Source of the DNA: Brevibacterium sp. ZH18
Lineage (GTDB): Bacteria > Actinomycetota > Actinomycetes > Actinomycetales > Brevibacteriaceae
Direction of reading: 5' to 3'
DNA length: 41,546 nucleotides
NCBI RefSeq assembly: GCF_022748595.1
Contig: NZ_JALDSX010000030.1
Coordinates: 1-41,546 of the forward strand
Part shown: piece by piece, positions 25,403 through 33,831 of the stretch
How the letters are laid out: every line of letters begins with the position of its first letter
How positions within the stretch are numbered: position 1 is the first letter of the stretch
The notes under the pieces: generated by a model
Database searches by the model: none
The model's input: only the letters and a program-made list of their open reading frames with translations
What the model was told of the DNA's origin: nothing
Program-made: the position numbers and the translations under genes

Positions 25403-25615
25403 ATGACCACCACCACCATCAACGTTTCAGGAATGACCTGCGGACACTGCGAAGCCGCCGTCAAAGAGGAACTCGGAGCCCTGCCCGAGGTCACCGAGGT
25501 CTCCGTCGAACTCAACCCGGGCGCAACGTCACCCGTGACCATCACCTCAACGAGCGAACTCGATGACGCTGCCGTGCGCGCCGCGGTCGACGAGGCCGGC
25601 TACGAGGTGAAGTGA
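25403..25615 (+). CDS. copZ: copper chaperone CopZ (heavy-metal-associated domain)
   Basis: A 70-residue single HMA domain with the Cu(I)-binding GMTCGHC motif near the N-terminus and the ferredoxin-like pattern of the family. It carries cytosolic Cu(I) to the CopA ATPase. A clear AGGAGA site precedes the ATG. Its TGA overlaps the copA ATG by one base (TGATG), so the two are translationally coupled. Confidence 0.94.
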   Translation: MTTTTINVSGMTCGHCEAAVKEELGALPEVTEVSVELNPGATSPVTITSTSELDDAAVRAAVDEAGYEVK

Positions 25616-27834
25616 TGTCGCGCGAGGTCGATCTCGACATCACCGGGATGACCTGCGCCTCATGCTCGGCGAGGATCGAGAAGAAGCTCACCCGCCTCGA
25701 CGGAGTCAGCGCCGAGGTCAATCTGCCGCTCAACTCCGCGCACGTGATCGTCGACTCAGAGCTCTCCGACGAGGACCTCACTGCCGCTGTCGAGAAGGCC
25801 GGGTACGGCGCCAGTGTCAGGACCGCCTCGGCGTCTGGTCCTGAGATCGTCGACTACGATCCGCGGCACCTGCGGCCGCGCTTCATCGGCTCGCTCATCC
25901 TGGCTGTGCCGATCGTGGCGATCTCGATGATCATGGGCTGGCATTTCGCCGGTTGGCAGTGGATCGCTGCGATCCTCGCGCTGCCCGTCGTGACGTGGGG
26001 TGCGTGGCCGTTCCACTCGGCGGCGTTCAAAGCTGCCCGCGGACGGTCGACGACCATGGACACCCTGGTCAGCGTCGGCATCATCGTCGCCAGCGGGTAC
26101 TCCTATGTCACCCTGGCCCGGGCCATCGCCGAGGGCTACGGCTGGGCGATCCCCGAAAGCTTCCACGTGTGGTTCGAGGCCGCGGCCGCGATCACGGTGT
26201 TCCTCCTCATCGGCAAACTCACCGAGGATCGGGCGAAGAACCGCGCCACCGCCGCACTCAAGTCGCTGCTCGGACTGGGAGCGAAGACTGCTCGCGTGCT
26301 GCGGGAGTCGGGTGCCGAGGTCGAGGTCCCGATCGACGAACTGGCAGTCGGCGACGTCTTCCACGTGCGTCCGGGCGAGAAGATCGCCACCGACGGCGAG
26401 GTGGTCGCCGGCCATTCCGCCATCGACGAAGCCATGCTCACCGGAGAATCCGCACCTGTCGAGGTCGGACTCGGCGACTCGGTCACCGGAGCCACGATCA
26501 ACACCTCGGGCGTGCTCGAGGTCCGCGCCACCCGCGTCGGCGCCGACACCACCCTGTCCGCCATGGCCGACCTCGTCAGCCGCGCGCAAACGGGCAAACC
26601 CGCAGTGCAGCGCCTCGCCGATCGGATCTCGGCCGTGTTCGTACCCATCGTCTTCGGCCTCAGCATCCTCACCCTCCTGATCTGGGGGCTGACGACCGGC
26701 GACTGGGCGATGGGTCTGCACGCCGCACTTACGGTCCTCATCATCGCGTGCCCCTGTGCCCTGGGCCTGGCCACGCCGACCGCGCTGGCCGTGTCCTCCG
26801 GTCGCGGTTCGCAGCTGGGCATCCTCGTGTCCGGGACCGAGGCGCTCGAGTCCACGCGATCGATCGACACGGTCGTCCTCGACAAGACCGGCACCCTGAC
26901 CACGGGCGTCATGTCCTTGCAGGCGACGCAGCTCAGCGCCGAGGACTTCTCGGTTCTGGCTCGCCTGGAGTCGCAGAGCGAGCACCCGGTGGCCCGGGCG
27001 ATCGTCGCGGCCGCCAGCACGCAGCAACGGTCCGACACGGATGCGCGGGTCGAGTCTCAGCCGCTCGCGCAGGCGAGCGCGCGTCAGGAACGATCAGCCG
27101 CCTCGGCGGTGGATGACTTCGAGAACATTCCCGGCGGCGGACTGCGGGCCACCATCGATGGCGCCGAGGTGCTCGCCGGTCGCCCGGATCTGCTCCGGGA
27201 GCGCGGGATCGACGTTTCGTTCCCGGCCGCGGATGTGCCCACCGGCGCCACGATCGTCGCCCTAGCCATCGATTCTCAGTTCCGGGGCCTGACCTTCGTC
27301 GCCGACGAGATCAAGCCCGGTGCCGCCGAGGCGATCGCCGAGCTGCATTCGCTGGGCATCAACACCGTCCTCCTCACCGGGGACAATGCCCCAGCCGCCG
27401 AGGTGGTCGCGGGCAAGCTCGGCATCACCGAGATCAATGCCGACGTTCGCCCCGAAGGCAAGGTCGCCGTGGTCAATGAGCTGCAGGCTCAGGGGCAGGC
27501 GGTGGCCATGGTCGGTGACGGCATCAACGATGCCGCGGCCCTGGCAGGCGCCGATCTGGGCATCGCGATGGGGTCGGGCACCGATGCTGCGATGGCCGCC
27601 TCCGACATCACGATGGTGCGCTCGGATCCGCGCCAAATCCCACAGGCAATCCGCCTGTCCCGGAAGACGTTGGGACTGATCAAGGGCAATCTGTTCTGGG
27701 CCTTCGCCTACAACACGGCAGCCATTCCGATCGCAGCCTTCGGCCTGCTCAACCCGATGATCGCCGGCGCCGCCATGGCGTTTTCATCGGTCTTCGTCAT
27801 CCTCAACAGCCTGCGACTGCTGCGGTTCAAGTAG
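25615..27834 (+). CDS. copA: Cu(I)-exporting P1B-type ATPase
   Basis: A 739-residue integral membrane ATPase that pumps Cu(I) out of the cytoplasm. One N-terminal HMA domain carries GMTCASC (Cys14, Cys17). The actuator loop has MLTGES, the transmembrane metal site is the CPC of IACPCALGLATP (379-381), the phosphorylated aspartate is in DKTGTLT (D423), SEHPVA binds ATP, and GDGINDAAAL closes the P-domain. Eight membrane helices are expected. A Ser/Gln/Arg-rich insert (about 465-500) lies between the P- and N-domain motifs. The ATG at 25615 is preferred to the GTG at 25612 because of the GAGGTGA site upstream. It is the last gene of csoR-copZ-copA. Confidence 0.95.
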   Translation: MSREVDLDITGMTCASCSARIEKKLTRLDGVSAEVNLPLNSAHVIVDSELSDEDLTAAVEKAGYGASVRTASASGPEIVDYDPRHLRPRFIGSLILAVPIVAISMIMGWHFAGWQWIAAILALPVVTWGAWPFHSAAFKAARGRSTTMDTLVSVGIIVASGYSYVTLARAIAEGYGWAIPESFHVWFEAAAAITVFLLIGKLTEDRAKNRATAALKSLLGLGAKTARVLRESGAEVEVPIDELAVGDVFHVRPGEKIATDGEVVAGHSAIDEAMLTGESAPVEVGLGDSVTGATINTSGVLEVRATRVGADTTLSAMADLVSRAQTGKPAVQRLADRISAVFVPIVFGLSILTLLIWGLTTGDWAMGLHAALTVLIIACPCALGLATPTALAVSSGRGSQLGILVSGTEALESTRSIDTVVLDKTGTLTTGVMSLQATQLSAEDFSVLARLESQSEHPVARAIVAAASTQQRSDTDARVESQPLAQASARQERSAASAVDDFENIPGGGLRATIDGAEVLAGRPDLLRERGIDVSFPAADVPTGATIVALAIDSQFRGLTFVADEIKPGAAEAIAELHSLGINTVLLTGDNAPAAEVVAGKLGITEINADVRPEGKVAVVNELQAQGQAVAMVGDGINDAAALAGADLGIAMGSGTDAAMAASDITMVRSDPRQIPQAIRLSRKTLGLIKGNLFWAFAYNTAAIPIAAFGLLNPMIAGAAMAFSSVFVILNSLRLLRFK

Positions 27835-27845
27835 AGCGCCTGGCC

Positions 27846-27917
27846 CTCATCCATGGAGACGCGACTGCCTTCAGTCTTGGATGCGCGATTGTTCTCAGCC
27901 CTGAATGCGCGACTGGC
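27846..27917 (-). repeat. stop-codon tandem repeat at the end of the acyl-CoA ligase gene
   Basis: Three 24-bp units (27846-27869, 27870-27893, 27894-27917). On the minus strand each holds a CAGTCGCG-like block followed by TGA, with stop complements at 27895, 27871 and 27847. The first unit is the coding end of the ligase (from its Gln-Ser-Arg codons to the stop). The period of 24 keeps all stops in frame. The array spans most of the gap to the convergent copA gene. Confidence 0.85.
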
Positions 27918-29541
27918 GGTCGCCCCACTCCTGATTGCGCAGTTCGAACTTCTGGATCTTGCCTGTCGAGGTCTTGGGCAGGGCCTCGACGATCTCGACC
28001 TCGCGTGGGGCCTTGTATTTCGCGATCTGCGTGCGCACGTGGTCGATGACCTCGGCCTCGGTGACCGCTGAGCCCTCGCGGACGATGATGAAGGCCTTCG
28101 GCCGTTCGCCCCATTTCTCGTCAGGCACCCCGATGACGGCGACTTCGAGGACTGCCTGGTGCGAGGAGATGGCCTGTTCGATCTCGACGGTCGAGATGTT
28201 CTCTCCGCCGGAGACGATGATGTCCTTCGAACGATCACGCAGTTCGATGTAGCCGTCCTCATGCATCACGCCGAGGTCACCGGAGTGGAACCAGCCGCCC
28301 TGGAACGCTTTCGCGGTGGCTTCGTCGTCGCGGAAGTAGCCCTTCATCACGTTGTTGCCGCGCATGACGATCTCCCCCATCGTCTGCCCGTCGGCCGGAA
28401 CGTCGACGAGCTCGTCTCCTGAGTCGAGGGCGACGATGCGGGCCTGATCGGCCTGGACCATGCCGACGCCCTGCCGTGCGCGAAGCCGGGCTCGAGACTT
28501 GTCATCAAGGCAATCCCACGAATCCTGCCACTCGCACACCGTGTACGGACCGTAGGACTCCGTGAGTCCGTAGACGTGCACGATGCTGAAGTTCAGTGCC
28601 TCCATCTGCCAGATGAGGGTCGGACTCGGCGCGGCACCTGCCATCGTCGCGGTCACTGCCCGGTCGAGGGCGTGCGCTTGTTCGGCGTTGATGACCGTGC
28701 TCATCACGGTCGGGGCACCGTTGAGGTGGGTGACTGCGTGACGATCGATGAGATCCCAGATCACGTCGCCGCGGACTTCGCGCAGACACACCTGAGTGCC
28801 GCCGGCAGCAGCCAGCGCCCAGCCGGTGCACCAGCCGTTGCAGTGGAACATCGGCAGCGTCCACAGATACACGCTCTTGTCATCGTGGCCGGAGTGGATG
28901 ACCTCGCCGAGAGCATTGAGATAGGCGCCGCGATGTGAGTACATCACACCCTTGGGCCGTCCCGTGGTGCCGGAGGTGTAGTTGATCGACAGCGTCGACC
29001 GCTCGTCCTCGACGCGCCACGTGAACTCTTCGGTGTCAGCCTCGGCACCGGCCAGGAACTCGTCCAGGCTGGTCACGGCGGGTGAGGACGAAGCCGGACG
29101 GACCGCCTCGGCGGAGGATTCGATCGTCGTGTCCTCGACATCGACGATGGCCTCGACCGTGTCGAGGCCATCGATGACCGGGGCGACGCTGGGCCACAGC
29201 TGGGTGTCGACGACCAGCAGCTTCGCCTGGCTGTGGTTGCAGATGTAGCGGACCTCTTCGGGCGCCAGCCGGGTGTTGATCGGCACGAGCACAGCGCCGG
29301 CCAACGGCACGGCGAATTGGGCCATGAGCGCCTCGGGGAGGTTGGGCATGAGGTAGGCGACTCGATCGCCGGGCTTGATGCCCGCCGCGCGCAGAGCATG
29401 CGCCCGAGTCTCCACCTCAACGGCGAACTCGCGGTAGGTCAGCTCGTGGTCGTTGTAGACCACGGCGCGCTTGTCGGGAAAGACGTCCGCAGAGCGGCGC
29501 AGGAAGGACAACGGTGTCAGTTCTGTGTTCCAGGTCTCCAT
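27895..29541 (-). CDS. acyl-CoA ligase (AMP-forming), medium/long-chain type
   Basis: A 548-residue member of the ANL superfamily that activates a carboxylic acid as acyl-AMP and then acyl-CoA. The P-loop-like motif YTSGTTGRPKGV, the VYGLTESYGP motif, the hinge GDLGVMHEDGYIELRDRSKD and the C-terminal lysine in PKTSTGKIQK are all present. MFHCNGWCTGW is typical of the fatty-acyl-CoA synthetase subgroup that includes dimethylpropionate/medium-chain ligases. The start at 29541 follows TAGGCT by six bases and has no ribosome site. It is convergent with copA; its stop is repeated three times in frame. Confidence 0.92.
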   Translation of the reverse strand: METWNTELTPLSFLRRSADVFPDKRAVVYNDHELTYREFAVEVETRAHALRAAGIKPGDRVAYLMPNLPEALMAQFAVPLAGAVLVPINTRLAPEEVRYICNHSQAKLLVVDTQLWPSVAPVIDGLDTVEAIVDVEDTTIESSAEAVRPASSSPAVTSLDEFLAGAEADTEEFTWRVEDERSTLSINYTSGTTGRPKGVMYSHRGAYLNALGEVIHSGHDDKSVYLWTLPMFHCNGWCTGWALAAAGGTQVCLREVRGDVIWDLIDRHAVTHLNGAPTVMSTVINAEQAHALDRAVTATMAGAAPSPTLIWQMEALNFSIVHVYGLTESYGPYTVCEWQDSWDCLDDKSRARLRARQGVGMVQADQARIVALDSGDELVDVPADGQTMGEIVMRGNNVMKGYFRDDEATAKAFQGGWFHSGDLGVMHEDGYIELRDRSKDIIVSGGENISTVEIEQAISSHQAVLEVAVIGVPDEKWGERPKAFIIVREGSAVTEAEVIDHVRTQIAKYKAPREVEIVEALPKTSTGKIQKFELRNQEWGDRQSRIQG

Positions 29542-29547
29542 GGAAAA

Positions 29548-29553
29548 AGCCTA
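29548..29553 (-). promoter_or_regulatory. -10 element of a leaderless promoter
   Basis: TAGGCT ends exactly six bases before the ATG of the acyl-CoA ligase at 29541. The intervening bases (TTTTCC) have no ribosome-site character. Confidence 0.55.
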
Positions 29554-29599
29554 CGTCACCGAGGTGGGCCTCAGCTGACGGGGGTGAGGCGAGGATCGC

Positions 29600-29674
29600 T
29601 CAGCTCATGCGAAGACCACTCAGTTCACTTGAGAAAACACTCAGTTCACCTGAGAGACAACCAGTTCACTTGAG
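29600..29674 (-). repeat. stop-codon tandem repeat at the end of the small membrane protein gene
   Basis: On the minus strand CTCAAGTGAACTG or a variant recurs with stop complements at 29666, 29646, 29625 and 29605 (periods 20, 21, 20). The first copy supplies the final Leu-Lys-stop of the gene at 29666-29929. A further degenerate copy may lie near 29572. Confidence 0.87.
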
Positions 29675-29929
29675 GATCGGGTAGGTCTGGTCGTCATTCT
29701 GGGTGTCGTTGCGCATCACCCAGTTGAGGAGGCTGGCAACCAGACTCACGGCAACGAAAGCGATGCCGGCGTAGACGAAGGCAAAGCCGAAGGCGGTGTG
29801 GTCCTGCCAGGCGCGGGTCACGATGATCGCGAGGATCAGGACCGCGATGCCGCAGACGAGTCCGACTTTGAGCGTGTCCTTGTAGGACACGGTGCTGGTG
29901 GACTTCTTCGCGGGTTTCGATGGTGCCAT
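29666..29929 (-). CDS. small two-helix membrane protein
   Basis: An 87-residue protein with a Lys/Ser-rich N-terminus and two hydrophobic helices (about 22-44 and 47-69), followed by a polar Asp/Asn-rich tail. I do not recognise a named family. The start is supported by TAGGCT six bases upstream; the AGGGG in between is too close for normal ribosome binding. It is divergent from the lipoprotein gene and upstream of the acyl-CoA ligase, but the repeat array and the ligase's own promoter suggest separate transcripts. Confidence 0.7.
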   Translation of the reverse strand: MAPSKPAKKSTSTVSYKDTLKVGLVCGIAVLILAIIVTRAWQDHTAFGFAFVYAGIAFVAVSLVASLLNWVMRNDTQNDDQTYPILK

Positions 29930-29935
29930 ACCCCT

Positions 29936-29941
29936 AGCCTA
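29936..29941 (-). promoter_or_regulatory. -10 element of a leaderless promoter
   Basis: TAGGCT, identical to the element of the acyl-CoA ligase, ends six bases before the ATG at 29929. Confidence 0.55.
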
Positions 29942-30005
29942 GCGACCTCACCTGAGAATCGAGGCACGCGGGATAGGGTCTTGACGCGCCAGTATCACCC
30001 GTCGG

Positions 30006-30758
30006 GTGGACTACCTGGGCAGAACAGGCAAAAATGACTACGTGTCCATCCCCTTTCAGCGCACCTGTCCAACGGTGACGCAGCCGGCGTCGTCGCGCCA
30101 GGTCGCGCCTGGTCAGAGGCCGCGCGGACACCGCTCTCGCACCTTCGCCCCCTCCCCTGCCGGACCCCCGCAGCAACGCCGGGCCGTACTGGCAATCACC
30201 CTTGCGATCATGACGCTCTTCGCCGCAACAGCATGCGGACCCGACAAAGGACTGCGGGTCGAGCCCGAGGGCAGTTCCTCACCATCGCTGTTCGCTCCGT
30301 CGAACCCGGACTCGGGCCCGCCGAACAAGCCCTTCTCCCTCAAAGAGATCCGCTCGACCATCGAAGTCTCCTCGGGAGTGGCCGTCACCGGCAAGGCGAC
30401 GGAAACCGCGAAGGTCGTCGCCGACTGCAAGGAGTGCCTGAAGTTCTCGACGCCCTTCAAGAGCGGTGAGAAGAAGTTCCAGGTCGTCACCGTGGCCAAC
30501 CCGAAGCAGAAGGGTGAGATCGTCGCGGGCGCGGTCATCAGCGCGAAGAAGGGCAAACCCCGTCTCGAGCTGATCGCGACGGGGAACCAGCTCAAGCTCA
30601 GTCCCGGCAAGAATGGGACACTGGTCGTGCAGGAGGCGATGTACGCCGACGGCGACGATGCCTGCTGCCCTTCGGGCTGGTCGGTGCAGGTTTTCCGCCT
30701 GCATGAAGGTAGGTTTGAACCGGGTCAACGCTTCACGCGGCTTAATGGAGAAACGTAA
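30006..30758 (+). CDS. putative lipoprotein of a two-component operon
   Basis: A protein of up to 250 residues with a basic N-terminus, a hydrophobic helix and a cysteine at the end (LAIMTLFAATACGPDKG), which resembles a lipobox although the -3 position is Ala rather than Leu. A Ser/Pro-rich stretch follows, and the C-terminal domain (about 105-250) has alternating strands and two cysteine pairs (DCKECLK, DACCPSG). LppP/LprE-type actinobacterial lipoproteins have a similar plan, but I cannot name a family. The start is uncertain: GTG at 30006, 30042 or 30075. Its TAA overlaps the regulator ATG (TAATG). The order lipoprotein-regulator-kinase resembles cseA-cseB-cseC. The inverted repeat CACCCG/CGGGTG (29996-30008) covers the first start. 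Confidence 0.75.
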   Translation: MDYLGRTGKNDYVSIPFQRTCPTVTQPASSRQVAPGQRPRGHRSRTFAPSPAGPPQQRRAVLAITLAIMTLFAATACGPDKGLRVEPEGSSSPSLFAPSNPDSGPPNKPFSLKEIRSTIEVSSGVAVTGKATETAKVVADCKECLKFSTPFKSGEKKFQVVTVANPKQKGEIVAGAVISAKKGKPRLELIATGNQLKLSPGKNGTLVVQEAMYADGDDACCPSGWSVQVFRLHEGRFEPGQRFTRLNGET

Positions 30759-31765
30759 TGCATATAGTGCTGGTTGAAGATGACGAGGTCATCCGGGAGA
30801 CTACCCAGATCGGCCTCGAACGGTTCGATTACACGGTGTCGGCTTTCGCGGACGGCCGTGAGGGGTACGAGTTCGTCGCTGCACATGGTGCCGACGTCCT
30901 TCTTCTCGACCTCATGCTGCCCACCATGAACGGCGCATCGATCTGCCGGGCAGTGCGCGAACGCTCCACCATTCCCATCATCATCATCTCCGCCCGCTCC
31001 GACGCAATCGACATCGTCCAGGCCCTCGAAGCCGGAGCCGACGACTATCTGACCAAGCCCTTCGACATGCAGGTGCTCAATGCCCGCATCCGCGCCGTGG
31101 TCCGCCGCTTCATCACCACCGGCACGGACAAGCTCGGCTACTCCCCCACGACCGAAATGGGCGAGGAGCACGAAACCGTGATCGGTCCCGGCGGCATGAT
31201 CACCGGCGACGGCATCCCCGAGGTCCTCGGCGCCAGCCCCGGGATGGACACCCGCGAACGGCTCAAGGCCCAGCTCGAGTCCGACGACACGTACCTGGGT
31301 GCGGGAGGACGATTCACCTCGAGGAGCGCCGAGGCGGACGACCACCATACCTTCGACGACGATGTCACCGTTCCGCCCCGACCAGACGGCTCACCGTCGA
31401 TGCGCGGCCGATCAGATCATGGCGGTGCCGACACCGGACACGCTGCGCATTCTTCGCAGGCCGACGGGGAGCTGGGCCCGTTCCGCACCCGCTTGGGCTC
31501 GCTCGTCCTCGACACCGGTCGCCTGACCGTGGAGATCGACGGCGAAGAAGTCCACCTCACACCCACCGAGCTGCGCGTCCTCCTGCTGCTGACAGAGCAG
31601 CCCGAGCACGTGTACTCCCGCGAGAAGATCGCGTTCACTGTCTGGGGCTACGAATGGGCCGGCGACTCCCGTGTCGTCGACGTCCACATCCAGCGCCTGC
31701 GGAAGAAGATCGGCGCGAACATGATCGAGACAGTGCGCGGATTCGGATACCGCTTCGCGGGCTGA
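30758..31765 (+). CDS. OmpR-family response regulator with a very long linker
   Basis: A 335-residue response regulator. The receiver domain (1-118) has the acidic pair EDDE, phospho-acceptor D51 (LLLDLMLP) and K100 (YLTKPFD). The C-terminal winged helix (about 244-335) is OmpR-type, with LTPTELRVLLLL, WGYEW and VDVHIQRLRKKIG. Between them is an insert of about 125 residues, rich in Asp, Gly, His and Ser, where most OmpR-family members have 5-20 residues. The ATG overlaps the preceding stop and has a GGAG site. The kinase follows after four bases. The likely role is control of envelope functions, by analogy with CseB. Confidence 0.92.
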   Translation: MHIVLVEDDEVIRETTQIGLERFDYTVSAFADGREGYEFVAAHGADVLLLDLMLPTMNGASICRAVRERSTIPIIIISARSDAIDIVQALEAGADDYLTKPFDMQVLNARIRAVVRRFITTGTDKLGYSPTTEMGEEHETVIGPGGMITGDGIPEVLGASPGMDTRERLKAQLESDDTYLGAGGRFTSRSAEADDHHTFDDDVTVPPRPDGSPSMRGRSDHGGADTGHAAHSSQADGELGPFRTRLGSLVLDTGRLTVEIDGEEVHLTPTELRVLLLLTEQPEHVYSREKIAFTVWGYEWAGDSRVVDVHIQRLRKKIGANMIETVRGFGYRFAG

Positions 31766-31769
31766 TCGT

Positions 31770-33050
31770 ATGTCGCTCCGCTGGAAGATCTCTCTCCTGA
31801 TCGTCGCCTCGGTGATCATCGCCGTGCTCTCATGCTCCATCATTCTGCGGCAGTCCGCGGCCCGCGCCGAGGACGACCGCATGCGCTCAACAGTGACCGA
31901 TCAGCTCGCGAACTCGGTCGCCATCTTCTCCGAGACCGGGGTGCTCACGCTCAACGCGCGCATCGACGATCCGCAGCTGCCCAAGGATGCCCGAGCCTCG
32001 GCGCTCAAGGGCCAGAGCGTGACAATGCGCTCCACGGTCGACGGCGAGGAGATCGTGTGGGCGGCAGCCCCGATCGAGGTCGGCACCTACACCGAGGTGA
32101 TCTCTGTGCGCGCCTCGACGGCGGACAGCCAGGAGCTCATCGGACGCATCGACCAGGCGCTGCTGGTGGGCATGATCGGATCAGCGCTCGTCGTCGGCGG
32201 CGTCGGCTCGATCGTCGCCGGGCGCATCTCACGCAGGCTGACTCTGGGTGCCCAGGCTGCACGGAAGATCGCGGCCGGGGACACGAGCATCCGCATCGCC
32301 GACGTCGTCGACGACTCCGATCAGGAGGTCGCGGCCTTCGCCTCGGCGGTGGACACAGCTGTGACCAGGCTGACCGAGCGCATCGACTCCGAGCAGCGGT
32401 TCACCGCGGACCTCGCGCACGAAATGCGGACCCCTCTGACCGGGCTCGTCAATGCGGCCAATCTGCTCGAGGAGGATTCGCGTCCGGCCGAGCTGGTCAA
32501 GGACCGAGTGCAGCGCATGCAGGTGCTCGTCGAGGATCTGCTCGAGGTCTCCCGCCTCGACGCTGGTCGGGCGAACCCCGAGTTCACCCGCGTCAACATC
32601 GACCAGGCGATCCGGTCGCTGCTGGGCACGATGACCGCCTCGGGTGCCCTGGCCGGGCATGAGATCGACACTCAGCTGGCCGCGCTCAACTCGACGCTGG
32701 TCACCGATGTTCGCCGCTTCGAGCGCATCGTCTCGAATCTGCTCGTCAACGCGATCAAGCACGGCGGTGATCCGATCCGCCTGGAGACGAGCACGCGCAG
32801 CATCATGATCACCGACTCCGGGCCGGGCTACCCGCCCGATATCGTCAACACAGGCCCCACCCGGTTCGTGTCGGCCGGCGGCGGAGGCATGGGCCTGGGC
32901 CTCGTGATTGCCCAGGGTCAGGCGCGCCTGCTGGGGATCCAGTTGGTCTTCAGCAATGACCCTGTCACCGGCGGCGCCCGCACCGAGGTGGTCTTCCCGG
33001 ACACAGAAGCTCAGGACAAGGCGCTCAAGCAGTACCTCGAATCCGCCTGA
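31770..33050 (+). CDS. sensor histidine kinase partner of the OmpR-type regulator
   Basis: A 426-residue membrane kinase. Transmembrane helix 1 (about 7-27) and helix 2 (about 130-150) bracket a short extracellular domain of about 100 residues. A HAMP linker (RRLTLGAQAARKIAAGDTSIRI) precedes the dimerisation helix with the phospho-accepting histidine in DLAHEMRTPLTGL. The ATPase domain shows NLLVNAIKHG, DSGPGYP and GGGMGLGLVIA. It has the usual size for CseC-like actinobacterial kinases. It lies four bases after the regulator, in the same transcript. Confidence 0.93.
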   Translation: MSLRWKISLLIVASVIIAVLSCSIILRQSAARAEDDRMRSTVTDQLANSVAIFSETGVLTLNARIDDPQLPKDARASALKGQSVTMRSTVDGEEIVWAAAPIEVGTYTEVISVRASTADSQELIGRIDQALLVGMIGSALVVGGVGSIVAGRISRRLTLGAQAARKIAAGDTSIRIADVVDDSDQEVAAFASAVDTAVTRLTERIDSEQRFTADLAHEMRTPLTGLVNAANLLEEDSRPAELVKDRVQRMQVLVEDLLEVSRLDAGRANPEFTRVNIDQAIRSLLGTMTASGALAGHEIDTQLAALNSTLVTDVRRFERIVSNLLVNAIKHGGDPIRLETSTRSIMITDSGPGYPPDIVNTGPTRFVSAGGGGMGLGLVIAQGQARLLGIQLVFSNDPVTGGARTEVVFPDTEAQDKALKQYLESA

Positions 33051-33077
33051 GGGGTCAGGTGAAGCGGCGGGCGGCTG

Positions 33078-33623
33078 TCAACGCCGCAGCGCGCGCGAGT
33101 ACCGGCGTCGGTAGATGATCTGCGCGATGCGCACGAACGGTTCGCCGAGGCGCCAGAGCCCTGAGCCTGCCCGTGAGACCGAGCGCAGCACGAGGAAGAC
33201 CCTGCCGTCGGAGTTATGGACGAGGATGAACGACTCCTCGCCCGTAACCGGGTGACCGGGCTTCGTCCCATATGTGAAGCCGCAGCGATTCGCGGACTCG
33301 AAGACGTCGATGACACGGGCGGGTTCTGGCAGACGGAACGGTCCCAGCCTGACGAAGATCGTCGGCTCCTGCCCTGCGTCGACGCGTGGCGTGCTCGCGT
33401 CGATATCGAAGCCGCTGCGGATCTTGACCTGCCAGTGGAGCAGCTCGTCAGCGGCACGCTCGAATGCGCCTCGACCGCGACCGACGAAGTACGCGGATTC
33501 GAAGTCGCGGTACCCTGCGGGACGGTCGAGCCACCTCGGCGAATAGGGCCGGGTCAAGGTCGCATCCAAGTCGCGGTCCCTCGTCGCCGCGCTTCCAGCG
33601 CATTGCGGTTCTGATCGTGCCAT
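33078..33623 (-). CDS. DUF1990 family protein
   Basis: A 181-residue cytoplasmic protein matching the DUF1990 pattern: a lipocalin-like or START-like small fold with FGYG..-type start (YRDFESAYFVGRGRGAF), LHWQVK, and the family core GFTYGTKPGHPVTGEESF, then VSRAGSGLWRLGEPFVRIAQ near the end. The biochemical role is unknown. The ATG at 33623 lies six bases after TACGTT. It converges with the kinase gene (27 bases apart) and diverges from the MaoC-like gene. Confidence 0.85.
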   Translation of the reverse strand: MARSEPQCAGSAATRDRDLDATLTRPYSPRWLDRPAGYRDFESAYFVGRGRGAFERAADELLHWQVKIRSGFDIDASTPRVDAGQEPTIFVRLGPFRLPEPARVIDVFESANRCGFTYGTKPGHPVTGEESFILVHNSDGRVFLVLRSVSRAGSGLWRLGEPFVRIAQIIYRRRYSRALRR

Positions 33624-33629
33624 GACTCC

Positions 33630-33635
33630 AACGTA
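33630..33635 (-). promoter_or_regulatory. -10 element of a leaderless promoter
   Basis: TACGTT ends exactly six bases before the ATG of the DUF1990 gene. GGAG between them is only two bases from the ATG, too close for use as a ribosome site. Confidence 0.5.
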
Positions 33636-33703
33636 ACCGAAGTGCGGACATGTCTGTGCCGGACGACGCGAGAACAAGTACAGTGCGAAGTACCGATATT
33701 TCG

Positions 33704-33733
33704 TTCATCGAATGTCCGTTAGAAAAGTATCAT
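33704..33733 (+). promoter_or_regulatory. possible promoter of the MaoC-like gene
   Basis: TTCATC and TATCAT with an 18-base spacer lie about 100 bases before the start at 33832. The match is moderate and the choice rests mainly on local AT-richness. Confidence 0.3.
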
Positions 33734-33831
33734 CGGCGCTGGATCCTCGGACCTGTGCCGTGACACTTCAAACGCGAAACAGCAAGCGTCAGAGTCGAAT
33801 CAGAGACTCCCGGATCAAAGGAGAACCACGA

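Noticed and set aside
25756..27027. 423-codon minus-strand frame opposite copA
   Set aside because: Composition is typical of an antisense shadow; copA motifs are complete on the plus strand.
9322..29674. CRISPR array as explanation for the short repeats
   Set aside because: Units are contiguous or nearly so without unique spacers of constant length, each locus has a different sequence, and no cas genes are present.
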